Counted from the stretch's first letter, positions 49,693 to 60,068 are shown. The stretch is DNA of 64,000 bases from Kibdelosporangium aridum (GCF_900176515.1 NZ_FWXV01000002.1:1240001-1304000); one strand, 5' to 3'. Translations and numbers: made by a program. Notes: generated by a model not told the origin, from the letters alone.

Positions 49693-50097
49693 GTGCGGAC
49701 CCAACGTCAGGTCGTGGACTATGCGCTGCAGCGCCGTGCGCTGCTGGCCGAGGTCTATTCCGGCCGGGTCGGCACCATGGAGGTCTGCGACGCCAGCCCA
49801 TACCTGCTCCGAGCTGCGAAGTTCCACGGTCAGCCGACGGATGTGCAATGTCCGGTGTGCCGCAAGGAACCGCTCACGCTGGTGTCGTGGATCTACGGAG
49901 ACGAGCTCAAGCACGCGTCCGGATCCGCGCGTACTCCCGAAGAACTTGCCAAACTGGCGAACCTCTACGAGGAGTTCACCGTGTATGCGGTAGAAGTTTG
50001 CCGCACATGTTCATGGAACCACCTAGTGCAGTCATACGTCTTGGGAACGCGTGGTCTGCGTTCCGGCAAGCCACGCAGGAGGACCGTGGCGGAGTGA
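49693..50097 (+). CDS. DUF5318 family protein
   Basis: GTG at 49693 gives 134 residues. A TAGTCT box lies 7 nt upstream and there is no ribosome-binding site, which fits a leaderless start. The protein has V-R-T-Q-R-Q-V-V-D-Y-A-L at the N-terminus, a C-P-V-C pair and a C-R-T-C pair for zinc, and Y-L-L-R-A-A-K-F-H-G. These are the DUF5318 hallmarks. It lies upstream of ponA in many actinobacteria. The function is unknown. Confidence 0.85.
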   Translation: MRTQRQVVDYALQRRALLAEVYSGRVGTMEVCDASPYLLRAAKFHGQPTDVQCPVCRKEPLTLVSWIYGDELKHASGSARTPEELAKLANLYEEFTVYAVEVCRTCSWNHLVQSYVLGTRGLRSGKPRRRTVAE

Positions 50098-50170
50098 GGC
50101 GGTTGCAAACGCACTTGTTTCGTCACAAACTGCTCCGCAAGCTCGCGGACGTCTGGAAGGCCCATCATTC

Positions 50171-52876
50171 GTGAACGACCACAGAGACCCGCAATGGCCC
50201 ACGGGTGACGACCCGGACGCCGGCAGGCGTGGGCGTCGCCAGGAACAGTCCCAGGAGAGCACTGGGTTCTGGCAGCCGTCCTTCGACGACGATGACGCAC
50301 CCGCGCCGCAGCAGCCCCAGTGGCCGACGGAAGCGCCCCCTGAGCGCCAGGCTCCACCGCGACCACCGATGAACGCTTCGGCCGCACGAGGCGGACCGCC
50401 CCGGCCGCCCGGCAGACCACCAGGTGGTCCACGGCCAGGTCAGCCGGTGCCGCCGGGTGCCCGCCCGCCGATGGGCCCAGCCGGCCAGCAGACTGTACGG
50501 GTTCCGCAAAGCACTCCGGCCGATCAGCCGACCGATGTCGTCAACCCGTTGCACGGCGCAAGCGGGCGTACTCGTACCACGCCCGAGCCTGAGCTGCTCA
50601 CCCACCGCGAGTTCGATGACGGGTACGACTACGACGATCCGGACAGCCAGTATGACGAGCCGGTCCTCGGTGACGATGAGGCGCGCCGTCTGCGGCGGAA
50701 GAAGATCTGGAAGCGGGTCCGCCGGGTCAGTTATGTCTTCGTCGCATTGATGTTGATCGGCCCGCTGGTCGCGTTCTTCGTCGCGTACCAGATCGTCGAC
50801 GTGCCCAACCCGGAGCGGCTGGCCGACCAGCTCGACAAGACCGTCGAGATCAAGTACGCCAACGGTGACAACTTCGCGACCGTCGCGCCGAAAGGGCGCC
50901 GCACCCTGGTGAAGGCCGCTGATATCCCGGTCCAGGTGCGCCGGGCGGTGTACGCGGCCGAGGACGCCACCTTCGAGACCAACGAGGGCTTCGACATCAC
51001 GTCGATCATGCGTGCGGTCTGGAACAACCTGACCGGTGGCGGCGGTGGTGGTTCGACCATCACCCAGCAGTACGTCAAGAAGGCCACCGGCAACGAGGAC
51101 AAGACCCTCACCCGTAAGGCTCTCGAGCTCGTCACCGCGTACAAGTTGTCCAACACGACGGACAAAGAAGACATCATCGCCGGGTACCTGAACACCATCT
51201 ACTTCGGCAAGGGTGCGTACGGCATCGTCGCGGCGGCGAAGGCCTACTACGACAAGCCTCTTGACCAGATCACGGACATCGAGGCGGCGACGCTCGCCGG
51301 TGTGATCCAGCAGCCTGGCCGCGCGGGCGGCGACCCGGAATGGGTCGAGCAGCGCTGGAACTACGTGATGAACAAGCTGGTCGAGAACAAGTGGATGGAC
51401 CCGGCCAAGCGAGCGAGCGCGACGTTCCCGCCGATGGCCGACGAGACAGCGGCCAACCCGGGGATGACCGCGGACAAGCAGTTCATCTGGGCGCAGGCCA
51501 AGCGCGAACTGGAAAACGCGGGCATCTCCGAAGAAGAGATCAACAGGAACGGCTACAAGGTCGAGCTCACCATCGATCCGGCAGCCCAGGAGGCGGCGAA
51601 GGAAGCGTCTGAGGCGGTCATGAAAGGCCAGCCGGAGAACCTCCGGAAGGCGCTCGTGGCCGTGGATCCGAACACGGGCCGGATCGTCGCCTACTACGGG
51701 TTCAACGAAGCCAAGAACGGCATCGACTTCGCACGCTCCTGGCAGAACCCTGGTTCGTCGTTCAAGCCGTTCGACCTGGTCGCCCTGCTGCACAAGGGCA
51801 AGGGCCTCGGTGAGACGTTCGACGGCACGTCCGGCCGGAAGTTCGGCGGGATCACGATCAACAACTCCGAGGGCAACGACGACTGCGGTGAGCGGTGCTC
51901 GGTGGCCAAGGCCATGGAGTTGTCGATCAACACCGTGTTCGCCGACATCGCGTACAACGAGACCGGCTTGAAGGCGGTGGCAACGGCCGCGATCGAGGCG
52001 GGCATCCCGCAGAACGTCGGCCAGAAGGGCATGCCGCTCGAGCAGAACCCGGACCTGAACATCTCCATCGGCGGTGGTAAGTACGTGGCCCGGCCGATCG
52101 ACATGGCAGGCGCCTACGCGACGTTCGCCGCCAACGGCACCAAGCGGACGCCGCACATCGTGGCCAAGGTGACCAACCCGAACAACGGCGACGAGCTCAT
52201 CTTCGACGGCGACGAGTCGCTGGGCAAACCGCAGCCCGCGTTCAGCAAGACCGACCCCGCGCTGAACGCGAAGATCGCCAGGAACGTGACCGAGTCGCTG
52301 ATCCCGGTGGTCAACTCGACCCGCGGCGGTGCGCTGAAGTGCATCGAGGGCCGTCAGTGCGCCGGCAAGACCGGTACCCACGGTTGCGCCGACACGGCGA
52401 AGACCAACAAGAGCGACAACTGTGCGGCGTGGATGGTCGGCTACACCCCGCAGATCTCCGCGGCGGTGTGGGTCGGCTCCGACGACAACTCGGCACTGCG
52501 GAACAAGCAGAACAAGGTGATCTTCGGTAGCGGTCTGCCAGGCGATATCTGGAAGAAGTTCATGGACCTGTACCTGAAGGGCAAGGAGAAGAAGAACTTC
52601 CCCAAGTACGTGCCCATCGGTTTGTCCCCTGACCAGGCCGTGACCCAGACGCGCAACAGCGACGAGAACAAGAACAACAACCAGTCGTCGTCGAGCACGC
52701 CGTCGTCAACGCCTTCGTCGTCGAGCAACAACTCGCAGTCGGGCGAACCAAGCAGCCCGCCGAAGTCGACCAAGACGAACACCGGCATCTTCCCCACCGG
52801 CCGGGTTGACCCTCCCGGCCAGGGCGGCGGCGGTGGCGGCGGCGACAACGACGATTTCGGGCAACCCACCGGCTAG
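50171..52876 (+). CDS. ponA: Class A penicillin-binding protein (bifunctional transglycosylase/transpeptidase)
   Basis: GTG at 50171 gives 901 residues. A long Pro/Gly/Gln-rich cytoplasmic region (1-185) is followed by one membrane helix (about 190-210). The glycosyltransferase 51 domain has E-D-A-T-F and S-T-I-T-Q-Q-Y-V-K. The transpeptidase domain has the catalytic G-S-S-F-K near residue 530, S-I-N and K-T-G-T. A Ser/Asn-rich then Gly-rich extracellular tail follows. It polymerises and cross-links peptidoglycan. Gene order with the neighbours matches mycobacterial ponA1. Confidence 0.95.
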   Translation: MNDHRDPQWPTGDDPDAGRRGRRQEQSQESTGFWQPSFDDDDAPAPQQPQWPTEAPPERQAPPRPPMNASAARGGPPRPPGRPPGGPRPGQPVPPGARPPMGPAGQQTVRVPQSTPADQPTDVVNPLHGASGRTRTTPEPELLTHREFDDGYDYDDPDSQYDEPVLGDDEARRLRRKKIWKRVRRVSYVFVALMLIGPLVAFFVAYQIVDVPNPERLADQLDKTVEIKYANGDNFATVAPKGRRTLVKAADIPVQVRRAVYAAEDATFETNEGFDITSIMRAVWNNLTGGGGGGSTITQQYVKKATGNEDKTLTRKALELVTAYKLSNTTDKEDIIAGYLNTIYFGKGAYGIVAAAKAYYDKPLDQITDIEAATLAGVIQQPGRAGGDPEWVEQRWNYVMNKLVENKWMDPAKRASATFPPMADETAANPGMTADKQFIWAQAKRELENAGISEEEINRNGYKVELTIDPAAQEAAKEASEAVMKGQPENLRKALVAVDPNTGRIVAYYGFNEAKNGIDFARSWQNPGSSFKPFDLVALLHKGKGLGETFDGTSGRKFGGITINNSEGNDDCGERCSVAKAMELSINTVFADIAYNETGLKAVATAAIEAGIPQNVGQKGMPLEQNPDLNISIGGGKYVARPIDMAGAYATFAANGTKRTPHIVAKVTNPNNGDELIFDGDESLGKPQPAFSKTDPALNAKIARNVTESLIPVVNSTRGGALKCIEGRQCAGKTGTHGCADTAKTNKSDNCAAWMVGYTPQISAAVWVGSDDNSALRNKQNKVIFGSGLPGDIWKKFMDLYLKGKEKKNFPKYVPIGLSPDQAVTQTRNSDENKNNNQSSSSTPSSTPSSSSNNSQSGEPSSPPKSTKTNTGIFPTGRVDPPGQGGGGGGGDNDDFGQPTG

Positions 52877-52914
52877 CCCACACCGAATGATCCAACCCAC
52901 GTAGCATCTCGCGC

Positions 52915-54441
52915 GTGCAGTCCGACGAAACAGGTGACACCGACTCGCTCGATCCGACCGAGCGAGTCGCTCCCACCCGGACCGGACCACTGGCCAAGAG
53001 TGCGGCAGGCACGATAGGCGGTCCGCTCGGGCGGCACGCGCAGGTGGGTCGGCAGTGGTTCTGGACACCGCTGCGGATCGCCTTGCTGATCGGCGTGCTC
53101 GCGCTGACCGTGAGCTGGTTCGGCAAGGCGGCCTGCATCCAGCAGTACACCAACGACCAGGGCCAGTTCGAGCTGGACTGGCGGACCGCGCGGCCGTACA
53201 TCGCGATGTGCTACTCCGATGTCGTCCCGCTCTACACCGCCGAGCAGCTCGACAAGCCGGACACGTTCCCGTACAAGACGAGCTGGATCGACGACGAGGG
53301 CAAGCCGACCCAGCAGACCCGGTACATGGAGTACCCGGTGGTCACCGGGTTGTTCCAATGGATCAACGCGAAACTGGCCGCAGGCTGGCTCGACCTCGGC
53401 CTGCTGAGCGCGTTGCCGGTCGCGGTCTACTTCAACATCACCGCCTTCTGGCTCGCCCTGGCGTGGCTGATCACGGTATGGGCGACCATGCGGACCGCGC
53501 GCCGACGGCCATGGGACGCGATCCTCGTCGCGGCTTCACCGCTGGTCCTGGTGCACGCGTTCACCAACTTCGACGCACTGGCAACCGCGGCGGCCGCGGC
53601 CGGGATGCTGGCGTGGGCACGGCGTAAGCCGGTGTTGGCTGGTGTGTTGATCGGTTTTGGCGGTGCGGCCAAGTTCTATCCGTTGTTCTTGCTCGGCGCG
53701 TTGTTCGTGCTGTGCCTGAGAACCGGGAAACTACGCGAGTGGCAACGGACCACCGTCGCGGCGTTGGCGACATGGCTTGCGGTGAACGCGCCAATCGCCT
53801 GGCAGTACCCCGAAGGTTGGTGGGAGTTCTTCCGGCGCAACACCGCACGCGCCGCGGACACCGACTCGATCTACAACGTGATCTCCGGGTTCTCGGGCTG
53901 GCTCGGCTTCGACGGGCCATTGGGCCCGTGGGAAACGCCGGCCGTGTTGAACACCGTGACCGCGATCCTGTTCCTGATCGCGTGCGCGGCGGTCGGGTGG
54001 ATGGCGTTGTCCGCACCCACCCGTCCACGGTTGGCGCAGCTCGGTTTTCTGCTCGTGGCGTCGTTCCTGCTGATCAACAAGGTGTGGAGTCCGCAGTACT
54101 CGCTGTGGCTCGTGCCGCTGGCCGTACTCGCCTTGCCCCGCTGGAAGATCCTGTTGGCGTGGATGGCCGTGGACGCGCTGATCTGGGTGCCGCGGATGAT
54201 GTACTACCTCGGCGTCGACCACAAAGGCCTGCCGGTCGAGTGGTTCCTCGGCGCGGTTGTCGTGCGCGACCTCGTGGTGATCGCTGTGTGCGCCGTTGTG
54301 GTCTACGAGATCTACCACCCCGAGCGCGACCTGGTGCGGAAGTTCGGTGACGACGACCCCGCCGGCGGTGTGCTCGACGGGGCCGACGACAAGTTCCGGC
54401 TCAAAGCAAGGCGAGCGGCACGGCTTCACCCATCGCCCTGA
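52915..54441 (+). CDS. GT87-type integral membrane protein (putative polyprenyl-phosphate glycosyltransferase)
   Basis: The 508-residue protein has about ten hydrophobic helices. The early outer loop has C-Y-S-D-V-V-P-L-Y, and later motifs include F-T-N-F-D, K-F-Y-P-L and [11 protein letters not shown]. These are typical of GT87/DUF2029 mannosyltransferases. A TAGCAT box lies 7 nt before the GTG, which suggests a leaderless message. It is the counterpart of the gene downstream of mycobacterial ponA1. The sugar acceptor is unknown. Its 3' end overlaps the convergent GDSL gene by 41 bp. Confidence 0.85.
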   Translation: MQSDETGDTDSLDPTERVAPTRTGPLAKSAAGTIGGPLGRHAQVGRQWFWTPLRIALLIGVLALTVSWFGKAACIQQYTNDQGQFELDWRTARPYIAMCYSDVVPLYTAEQLDKPDTFPYKTSWIDDEGKPTQQTRYMEYPVVTGLFQWINAKLAAGWLDLGLLSALPVAVYFNITAFWLALAWLITVWATMRTARRRPWDAILVAASPLVLVHAFTNFDALATAAAAAGMLAWARRKPVLAGVLIGFGGAAKFYPLFLLGALFVLCLRTGKLREWQRTTVAALATWLAVNAPIAWQYPEGWWEFFRRNTARAADTDSIYNVISGFSGWLGFDGPLGPWETPAVLNTVTAILFLIACAAVGWMALSAPTRPRLAQLGFLLVASFLLINKVWSPQYSLWLVPLAVLALPRWKILLAWMAVDALIWVPRMMYYLGVDHKGLPVEWFLGAVVVRDLVVIAVCAVVVYEIYHPERDLVRKFGDDDPAGGVLDGADDKFRLKARRAARLHPSP

Positions 54442-55600
54442 GTCCCGCGTCATTCGGGTGCAGGTGGTCGCCGGTGTCGAACTCCGGCTTCATCCGCAGC
54501 GGATCCTGGGTGTCCCGGATCGCGGCGTCGAAGTCGATCACGCCGTCGAAGGCGCCGCCGGTGCGGATGAACGTGTTCACCGCTTGACGCGTGGCTTCCA
54601 ACGTCTCGTTCCAGACACGCCAGCCCTTGAACGGGGTGATCGTGCCGCCGATGACCCGGATCCCCCTGGCCTTGGCCTGCGCGATGATCTGCTTGTAGGC
54701 GTTGATGATCTGCTCGGGATCGGTCTGGTGCGGCGTCTGCTGGATGTCGTTGATGCCTTCCAGCACGATCAGCGTGCGTACCCCGCCGAGGCTCAGCACG
54801 TCCTCATCCAGCCTGGCCAGTGCGTTGCGGCCGAAGTCGGTTCCGTCCAGCAGCAACCGGTTGCCGCTGATGCCCGCGTTGAGCACGCCGAGCCTGCGCT
54901 TGCTGGCCTTGAGCCGGTCGGCGAGCACGTCCGGCCAGCGGCGGTTGGCCCCCGCGGTCGAGCCGACGCCATCGGTGATCGAGTCGCCGAGCGTGACCAC
55001 CGAGGCGGTCGCGGTCGAGCCTTGGACATCCACGCCGCTGACGTAATGCCAGACGTTCGTGCGCTCGTTGTAGGGCGTACCCGACTCGTCGGTCGTGAAG
55101 TTGCCTGTGCGGTTGAAGAACGAGGTCTGCAGCGCGGCCGGGTGGTACGTGACCGGGCCGGACGGCGTCGGAACGTATGTCGTGACAAGCAGATCCGAGT
55201 CCTCAGGCACGCGCAGGACGGCCGCGTCGGTCAGCACTTCGGCGCCGGGCGGCACGGTGATCGTCTGCGAACCGCCGAACTTCAACGTCCGCACCGTGCC
55301 CGGCACGGCCCGCGGACTGTTCGGCTCGGCCGCGACAGCGACCGTGACTTGCCCTAACTGCAAGGGTTTCGTACCGAACGTATTGGACAGTCGCACTCGG
55401 ACAGTGCCGCCGCCGACACTGGTGTGCACCACGTTGCGGATGGAGAAGTTCGGATAGCCGTTCTCGGTGTTGGGCACACCCGACGCGGGCGACGCCGCCC
55501 ACGTGCCGACCCACCCGCCCGGAGTTTGGGCGCCGCTGGACGTCGCCACCAGGCCGATCGTCGCGGCAGCCGCCATGCCCACAGCCAGCAGTCGTCTCAT
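54401..55600 (-). CDS. Secreted SGNH/GDSL hydrolase
   Basis: The 399-residue protein has a signal peptide (residues 1-24, M-R-R-L-L then a hydrophobic core) and an N-terminal beta-rich domain. An SGNH domain follows with the catalytic Ser in G-D-S-I-T-D-G, the Gly/Asn in A-G-I-S-G-N and the Asp/His in D-H-L-H-P-N-D. The order fits the rhamnogalacturonan-acetylesterase-like actinobacterial lipases. The substrate is unknown. The 3' end overlaps the convergent GT87 gene. Confidence 0.9.
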   Translation of the reverse strand: MRRLLAVGMAAAATIGLVATSSGAQTPGGWVGTWAASPASGVPNTENGYPNFSIRNVVHTSVGGGTVRVRLSNTFGTKPLQLGQVTVAVAAEPNSPRAVPGTVRTLKFGGSQTITVPPGAEVLTDAAVLRVPEDSDLLVTTYVPTPSGPVTYHPAALQTSFFNRTGNFTTDESGTPYNERTNVWHYVSGVDVQGSTATASVVTLGDSITDGVGSTAGANRRWPDVLADRLKASKRRLGVLNAGISGNRLLLDGTDFGRNALARLDEDVLSLGGVRTLIVLEGINDIQQTPHQTDPEQIINAYKQIIAQAKARGIRVIGGTITPFKGWRVWNETLEATRQAVNTFIRTGGAFDGVIDFDAAIRDTQDPLRMKPEFDTGDHLHPNDAGLRAMGEAVPLALL

Positions 55601-55657
55601 CAGATCAACTTGCTGGCTCGGCTGATCCAGGTGCCACCGCCGAACGGCTGATTTTGG

Positions 55658-57121
55658 CTAACTGAGCGTGGCCGGCTTCGGCACGCCGGGCAGGAAGTCG
55701 TCCGGAACCGGGTCATCCACCGTGGATCTCGCGTTCAGGAACGCGATGAACAAACCGACCAGCAGCGCTGCCCGGCCCCACACGCCGATCATCACCGCCT
55801 GGGCGGTGAACCCGTCGTAGATCGTGGTCGCCTTGTTGACGTCGATCGCGTGGTACCACTTGAAGATCCCGACGCCCATCGCGAAGTCCGCGATGTAGTA
55901 CGCGATCGCCCAGCCGAGGTGCACGCGCAGCAGCACGAACATCGGCACCAGCCATAGCGTGTACTGCGGCGAGTGGACCTTGTGCAGCAACAGGAACCCG
56001 CACAACATCGCGGCGGACACCGCGATCCACGGATATGTGCCCTCGCGCTTGTAGCGCCGCCAGCCCAGGTAGAGCGCCAGCGCGAACGAGGCGAGCACCA
56101 GGATCGGCGACCACAGCGTGACCATGTCCTGGAACTCGACGTTCTTCGGATCCGACTCCGGCCGGAAACCCCAGAACCAGAACGAGTTCGTGGTGATGTC
56201 GGCCTGCCGCAGGCCCTGGAACGTGAACGACGCCCGCCAGCCCTCGAACCCGGCCAGCGCGAACGGCAGGTTCACCAGGACCGCGGTCAGCAGCGCCACC
56301 CCGGCGATCTTGAACATGCCCTTGACGTCGTACTGCCTGTCCGGCGGCAGTTCCTGGCCGGAGCGGCCGCCGGTCAGCACGTACAGCATCAACGGCAGCA
56401 CGAAGATCGCCGGATAGAGCTTGAAGGTGAAGCCGAGGCCAAGCAGGATCGCCGCGAACGTGGCCCGTTCCATCAACGGCCGGTTGGCACCGGCCTTACC
56501 CCAGCCGCGATGCATCACGTACACGGCCGCGACCGCGCACAGCACAACCGGCAGATCCCAGTTGTGGAAGGCGTACAGCACAAGCGGCGGGCCGATGCTC
56601 CACAGAAGCGCACGCCACCGGGAGAGCTTGCCCAGCATCCAGGCGGTGACCAGGCCGAACGGCGCCATCAGGATGGCCGAGCCGAGCAGGAACCCGGCGT
56701 CGGTGTCGGCGAACAGCGCGCCCAGCCAGATCACCACACCGGTCAGCACCGGGTATTCGACCGTGCCGCCGGTCAGTTCGCCCTTGGCGTTGATCCCGCC
56801 GTGGATATAGGGAAAGACGTGCCGGTCGATGTCCCGGCCCATCCACAGGTACTGGATGTCGGAGTAACAAGCGTCATCGCGGGCGCGCTGGGTGAAGTTC
56901 GGTTCGCTGCGGCCCCACTGGTCGAACTGCGGACCGGTGCACCTGTCCTTGTTGGCGAACCCGAGCAGCAAGGTCACACCGCACAGGAACACCATCAGTG
57001 CCAGTGCGAACCGGCCGAACCGTACGACGTTGCCGGACCGCGACTCGTGGGACGCAGGCTCACTGGCCTCCTGCCGGCCCACCGACCTCTCCGCCTCCTC
57101 GGACACCTGACCCGGACGCAC
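55658..57121 (-). CDS. GT87-type integral membrane protein, second in the region
   Basis: The 487-residue protein has about ten hydrophobic helices. Its outer loop is D-A-C-Y-S-D-I-Q-Y-L-W, then Y-P-V-L-T-G and H-K-V-H-S-P-Q-Y-T-L-W near the C-terminus. It is paralogous to the product of 52915-54441, with the same motif order. It is probably a membrane mannosyltransferase using a polyprenyl donor. The GTG is 21 bp past the end of the nfo reading direction, so it may lie in one operon with the endonuclease gene. Confidence 0.83.
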   Translation of the reverse strand: MRPGQVSEEAERSVGRQEASEPASHESRSGNVVRFGRFALALMVFLCGVTLLLGFANKDRCTGPQFDQWGRSEPNFTQRARDDACYSDIQYLWMGRDIDRHVFPYIHGGINAKGELTGGTVEYPVLTGVVIWLGALFADTDAGFLLGSAILMAPFGLVTAWMLGKLSRWRALLWSIGPPLVLYAFHNWDLPVVLCAVAAVYVMHRGWGKAGANRPLMERATFAAILLGLGFTFKLYPAIFVLPLMLYVLTGGRSGQELPPDRQYDVKGMFKIAGVALLTAVLVNLPFALAGFEGWRASFTFQGLRQADITTNSFWFWGFRPESDPKNVEFQDMVTLWSPILVLASFALALYLGWRRYKREGTYPWIAVSAAMLCGFLLLHKVHSPQYTLWLVPMFVLLRVHLGWAIAYYIADFAMGVGIFKWYHAIDVNKATTIYDGFTAQAVMIGVWGRAALLVGLFIAFLNARSTVDDPVPDDFLPGVPKPATLS

Positions 57122-57127
57122 CCTTGG

Positions 57128-57898
57128 TCACCCACCAAGCGCCTGGCGCAGGAACGCGATGTCCTCCGCCTGGCCGTCGGACGGTGTCTCGACCACGACC
57201 GGGGCACCTGCCGCGGCGACGACCGCCGCGAGCACCTCCGGTTCGATGGTGCCAGTACTGATGTTCGCATGCCGATCACGTGACGAACCGAACTCGTCCC
57301 GCGAGTTGTTCAAGTGCACAAGATCGATGCGGCCGGTGATCGCCTTGACCCGGTCGACGATGCCGACCAGCTCCTCACCAGCGGCGAAGGCGTGACACGT
57401 GTCGAGGCAGAAGCCTGCGTCGAACTCACCGACGGCGTCCCACAGCCTGGCCAGCATGTCGAACCGGCGGGCCATGGCGTTGTCGCCGCCCGCGGTGTTC
57501 TCGATCAGGATCGGCAGCGGGAAGCCGCCGTCCTTGGCCTGCCGCTCGAAGAACTTCTTCCAGTTCTCGATACCGGCCGCCGGGTCCTCGCCCTTGGTCA
57601 CGTGCCCGCCGTGCACGATCAGGCCCTTCGCACCGATCGCGGCGGCGCCCTCGGCGTGCTGCGTCACGGTCTTGCGCGACGGGATCCGGATCCGGTTGTT
57701 CATCGACGCGATGTTCACCGGGTAGGGCGAGTGGACGAAGACGTCAAGGTCAGTCGCCCGCAGCGCCTCAGCGTGCGGGTGCTCGGGCGGCTTCTTCCAC
57801 GACTGGGGGTCAGCCAGGAAGAACTGCACCACCTCGGCGCCACGCTCTCGCGCGGCGGCGAGCGGGTCGTCGTCGCGGACATGGGCACCTATGCGCAT
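57128..57898 (-). CDS. nfo: Deoxyribonuclease IV (apurinic endonuclease, AP_endonuc_2 fold)
   Basis: The 256-residue protein has the metal ligands of endonuclease IV in order: H-S-P-Y, H-G-G-H, E-N-T-A-G, L-D-T-C-H-A-F-A-A-G, H-L-N-N-S, D-R-H-A-N-I and V-E-T-P. These bind three zinc ions for cleavage at abasic sites in base-excision repair. Length is typical of actinobacterial members. It lies upstream of the GT87 gene, 6 bp from it. Confidence 0.92.
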   Translation of the reverse strand: MRIGAHVRDDDPLAAARERGAEVVQFFLADPQSWKKPPEHPHAEALRATDLDVFVHSPYPVNIASMNNRIRIPSRKTVTQHAEGAAAIGAKGLIVHGGHVTKGEDPAAGIENWKKFFERQAKDGGFPLPILIENTAGGDNAMARRFDMLARLWDAVGEFDAGFCLDTCHAFAAGEELVGIVDRVKAITGRIDLVHLNNSRDEFGSSRDRHANISTGTIEPEVLAAVVAAAGAPVVVETPSDGQAEDIAFLRQALGG

Positions 57899-58098
57899 GG
57901 CCAGCGAGCGTAGTCGCCGTTCAATAGCAAACGTCCCGGTGGTGGGTCGGCCGGGGGAGGGCTACTCCACCTGGTGGAAGAGTCCGGCCCGGTGAAATGC
58001 CGACGACTGGGTGATTCACGGTGGTCGGCGTCACCAACGGCCAGTACTGTCGTTGGAATCCGTAGAGGCTACTCGCCGGTATGACGGAGGGCTGGGAT

Positions 58099-59100
58099 AT
58101 GCGACTCGCCAGACGACTGGCCGCTGCGTTCGCCGTGGTCATCGTCGTGTTGACGAGCAGCCTGCTCGGTGGGAGCACCGCGGCCGCGGCGACTCCTGTC
58201 GTGATCGGCAGCTGCGCGGCCACCGTTCAGGGCGAGCCGGGTACTCCGGTGCAACTCAAACCGGGTGCGGTCCTCGAGCCTGTGGTCAACGTCGTCAGGG
58301 CGCTTGACCCGCTGAATGTGATCACGCCTGGGATGCGGTCGGCGTTCGCCGCCCTGCCGCCGATCCCGATCGGCTCGATCCCCACCGGTGGCGGGTTCAT
58401 CACCGGCGGGCAGATCGCCAACGCGGTGATCGCTCAGCTGAACAAGATTCCGCTGCTCGGCCCGATCATCGGCGGGGTGGCCAAGGGCGTGCAGAACGCT
58501 CTCGCCGGGATGTGCGGCGTGACCGTGCAGGTCGCGAACACGGCAGCGGCTCAGGCCCAGGACAACACCGCCGCGCTGGCCGACAAGGCCAACGAGACCG
58601 CACGCTCGATCATGCCCGGCGGCGGCTCGAAGCCGGGAACGCCGGGTAGCGGCGGTCAGACCGGCAAGCCTCCGACAGGCGGCGGCCCCGGCGGAACTCC
58701 CGGCAGCGGTGGCACACCGATGACTCCGCCGACGCTGCCGGTGATCGGCGGGGTGCCCAACGGCCCGACGCTCTCCGGGTATGGGTTCGGTAGTTACCTG
58801 ACCGGCCGGTCGCCGATGACCGACTACAGCATGATCCCGTTCGCGCAGGCTGGGCTCTACGCGCCGTCGCCCGCCGTCCGGTACGGCTCCGGCGTTCCCG
58901 GCTACAGCCCGCAGTTCGGGATCCTCGGTGTGGACAACCCGCCCAACGACGGCGTCCAGGCCGCGGGCCACGCCGAGGCGATCGGCGGCTCGCGCGGGCG
59001 CAGCGCCATCGACATCTCAGTGCTGCTCGCGGTGCTGGCTTTGTCCGGTGTGACCGCGGCTTTGGTCCGAACCTGGGTGCTGCGGAAAGCCGCTGTCTGA
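58099..59100 (+). CDS. Secreted, C-terminally membrane-anchored protein of unknown function
   Basis: ATG at 58099 follows GGAGGG with 7-nt spacing; the ATG at 58081 lies upstream of that site. The 333-residue protein has a signal peptide, an Ala/Val/Ile-rich domain with two Cys, and a Pro/Gly-rich low-complexity linker (about 175-235). A Gly/Tyr/Pro segment and a C-terminal hydrophobic helix with a basic end follow. The layout suggests an envelope protein anchored by its C-terminus. No domain is recognised. Confidence 0.75.
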   Translation: MRLARRLAAAFAVVIVVLTSSLLGGSTAAAATPVVIGSCAATVQGEPGTPVQLKPGAVLEPVVNVVRALDPLNVITPGMRSAFAALPPIPIGSIPTGGGFITGGQIANAVIAQLNKIPLLGPIIGGVAKGVQNALAGMCGVTVQVANTAAAQAQDNTAALADKANETARSIMPGGGSKPGTPGSGGQTGKPPTGGGPGGTPGSGGTPMTPPTLPVIGGVPNGPTLSGYGFGSYLTGRSPMTDYSMIPFAQAGLYAPSPAVRYGSGVPGYSPQFGILGVDNPPNDGVQAAGHAEAIGGSRGRSAIDISVLLAVLALSGVTAALVRTWVLRKAAV

Positions 59101-59127
59101 CCTCCTGTACTCTTTTTGGCCGTAGAC

Positions 59128-59169
59128 CCTCCTGCCATGGAGAGACCATGGCCGCGAGTCCACAGGAGG
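59128..59169 (+). promoter_or_regulatory. Ribosomal leader hairpin of the rpsF operon
   Basis: CCTCCTG (59128-59134) is the exact complement of CAGGAGG (59163-59169), the rpsF ribosome-binding site. Inside, GCCATGG (59134-59140) pairs with CCATGGC (59146-59152). The leader can thus hide the ribosome-binding site. S6:S18-binding leaders with a CCG element are known before rpsF; a CCG follows the inner stem here. Confidence 0.5.
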
Positions 59170-59181
59170 TGAGTGGTCTTC

Positions 59182-59490
59182 ATGCGTCATTACGAGGTAA
59201 TGATCATCCTCGATCCCAGCACCGACGAGCGCAACGTGCAGCCGTCGCTGGAGAACTTCCTCAACGTGATCCGCAACTCCGGCGGTTCGGTTGAGAAGGT
59301 CGAGGTCTGGGGCAAGCGCCGGCTCTCGTTCGAGATCAACAAGCACGCCGAGGGCATCTACGCGGTGCTCGACGTGAACGCCGAGCCCGACGCGGTGAAG
59401 GAGCTGGACCGCCAGCTTTCCCTGTCCGAGTCGATCCTGCGCACCAAGGTGCTGCGCCGCGTCGACAAGCGTCCGGCCGCAAGGGCCTGA
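59182..59490 (+). CDS. rpsF: 30S ribosomal protein bS6
   Basis: ATG at 59182 gives 102 residues beginning [12 protein letters not shown], the bS6 hallmark, with the later Y-A-V-L-D-V and S-E-S-I-L-R-T-K-V segments. GTG at 59173 is in frame but too close to the ribosome-binding site. It binds bS18 in the small subunit. It is first in the operon rpsF-ssb-rpsR-rplI. Confidence 0.97.
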   Translation: MRHYEVMIILDPSTDERNVQPSLENFLNVIRNSGGSVEKVEVWGKRRLSFEINKHAEGIYAVLDVNAEPDAVKELDRQLSLSESILRTKVLRRVDKRPAARA

Positions 59491-59519
59491 TCTCAAACAC
59501 CCTCAGCTAGGGAGCCGAT

Positions 59520-60041
59520 ATGGCAGGCGACACGATCATCACGGTGGTCGGCAACCTGACCGCCGACCCGGAACTGCGGTTCACCTCGTCCGGTGCGGCC
59601 GTTGCCAGCTTCACGGTGGCTTCGACCCCGCGCACCTTCGACCGCCAGAGCGGCGAGTGGAAGGACGGCGAGGCGCTGTTCATGCGGTGCAGCATCTGGC
59701 GCCAGGCAGCCGAGAACGTGGCCGAGTCCCTGACCCGTGGTGCACGGGTCATCGTGACCGGCCGGCTCAAGCAGCGGTCTTATGACACCCGCGAGGGTGA
59801 GAAGCGCACCGTGATCGAGCTCGAAGTCGACGAGATCGGTCCCTCGCTGCGGTACGCCACCGCGAAGGTGAACCGCGTCAGCCGTGGTGAAGGCGGCGGC
59901 GGCGGTTTCGGTGGCGGTGGCGGCAACAGCGGTGGCGGCGGCGGTGGAAACCGTCAGACCGTTCCTGCCGACGACCCGTGGGGCTCCGCGCCCCCGGCCG
60001 GTGGCGGTGGCGGCGGCTTCTCCGACGAACCGCCTTTCTAA
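59520..60041 (+). CDS. ssb: Single-stranded DNA-binding protein
   Basis: The 173-residue protein has the OB fold with [20 protein letters not shown] and a G-R-L-K-Q-R-S-Y segment. A Gly-rich flexible linker and the acidic tail ending D-E-P-P-F follow, which binds replication partners. Placement between rpsF and rpsR is the standard actinobacterial order. Confidence 0.97.
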   Translation: MAGDTIITVVGNLTADPELRFTSSGAAVASFTVASTPRTFDRQSGEWKDGEALFMRCSIWRQAAENVAESLTRGARVIVTGRLKQRSYDTREGEKRTVIELEVDEIGPSLRYATAKVNRVSRGEGGGGGFGGGGGNSGGGGGGNRQTVPADDPWGSAPPAGGGGGGFSDEPPF

Positions 60042-60068
60042 CCCCCAGATCTCTCAGGAGTACTTCCC

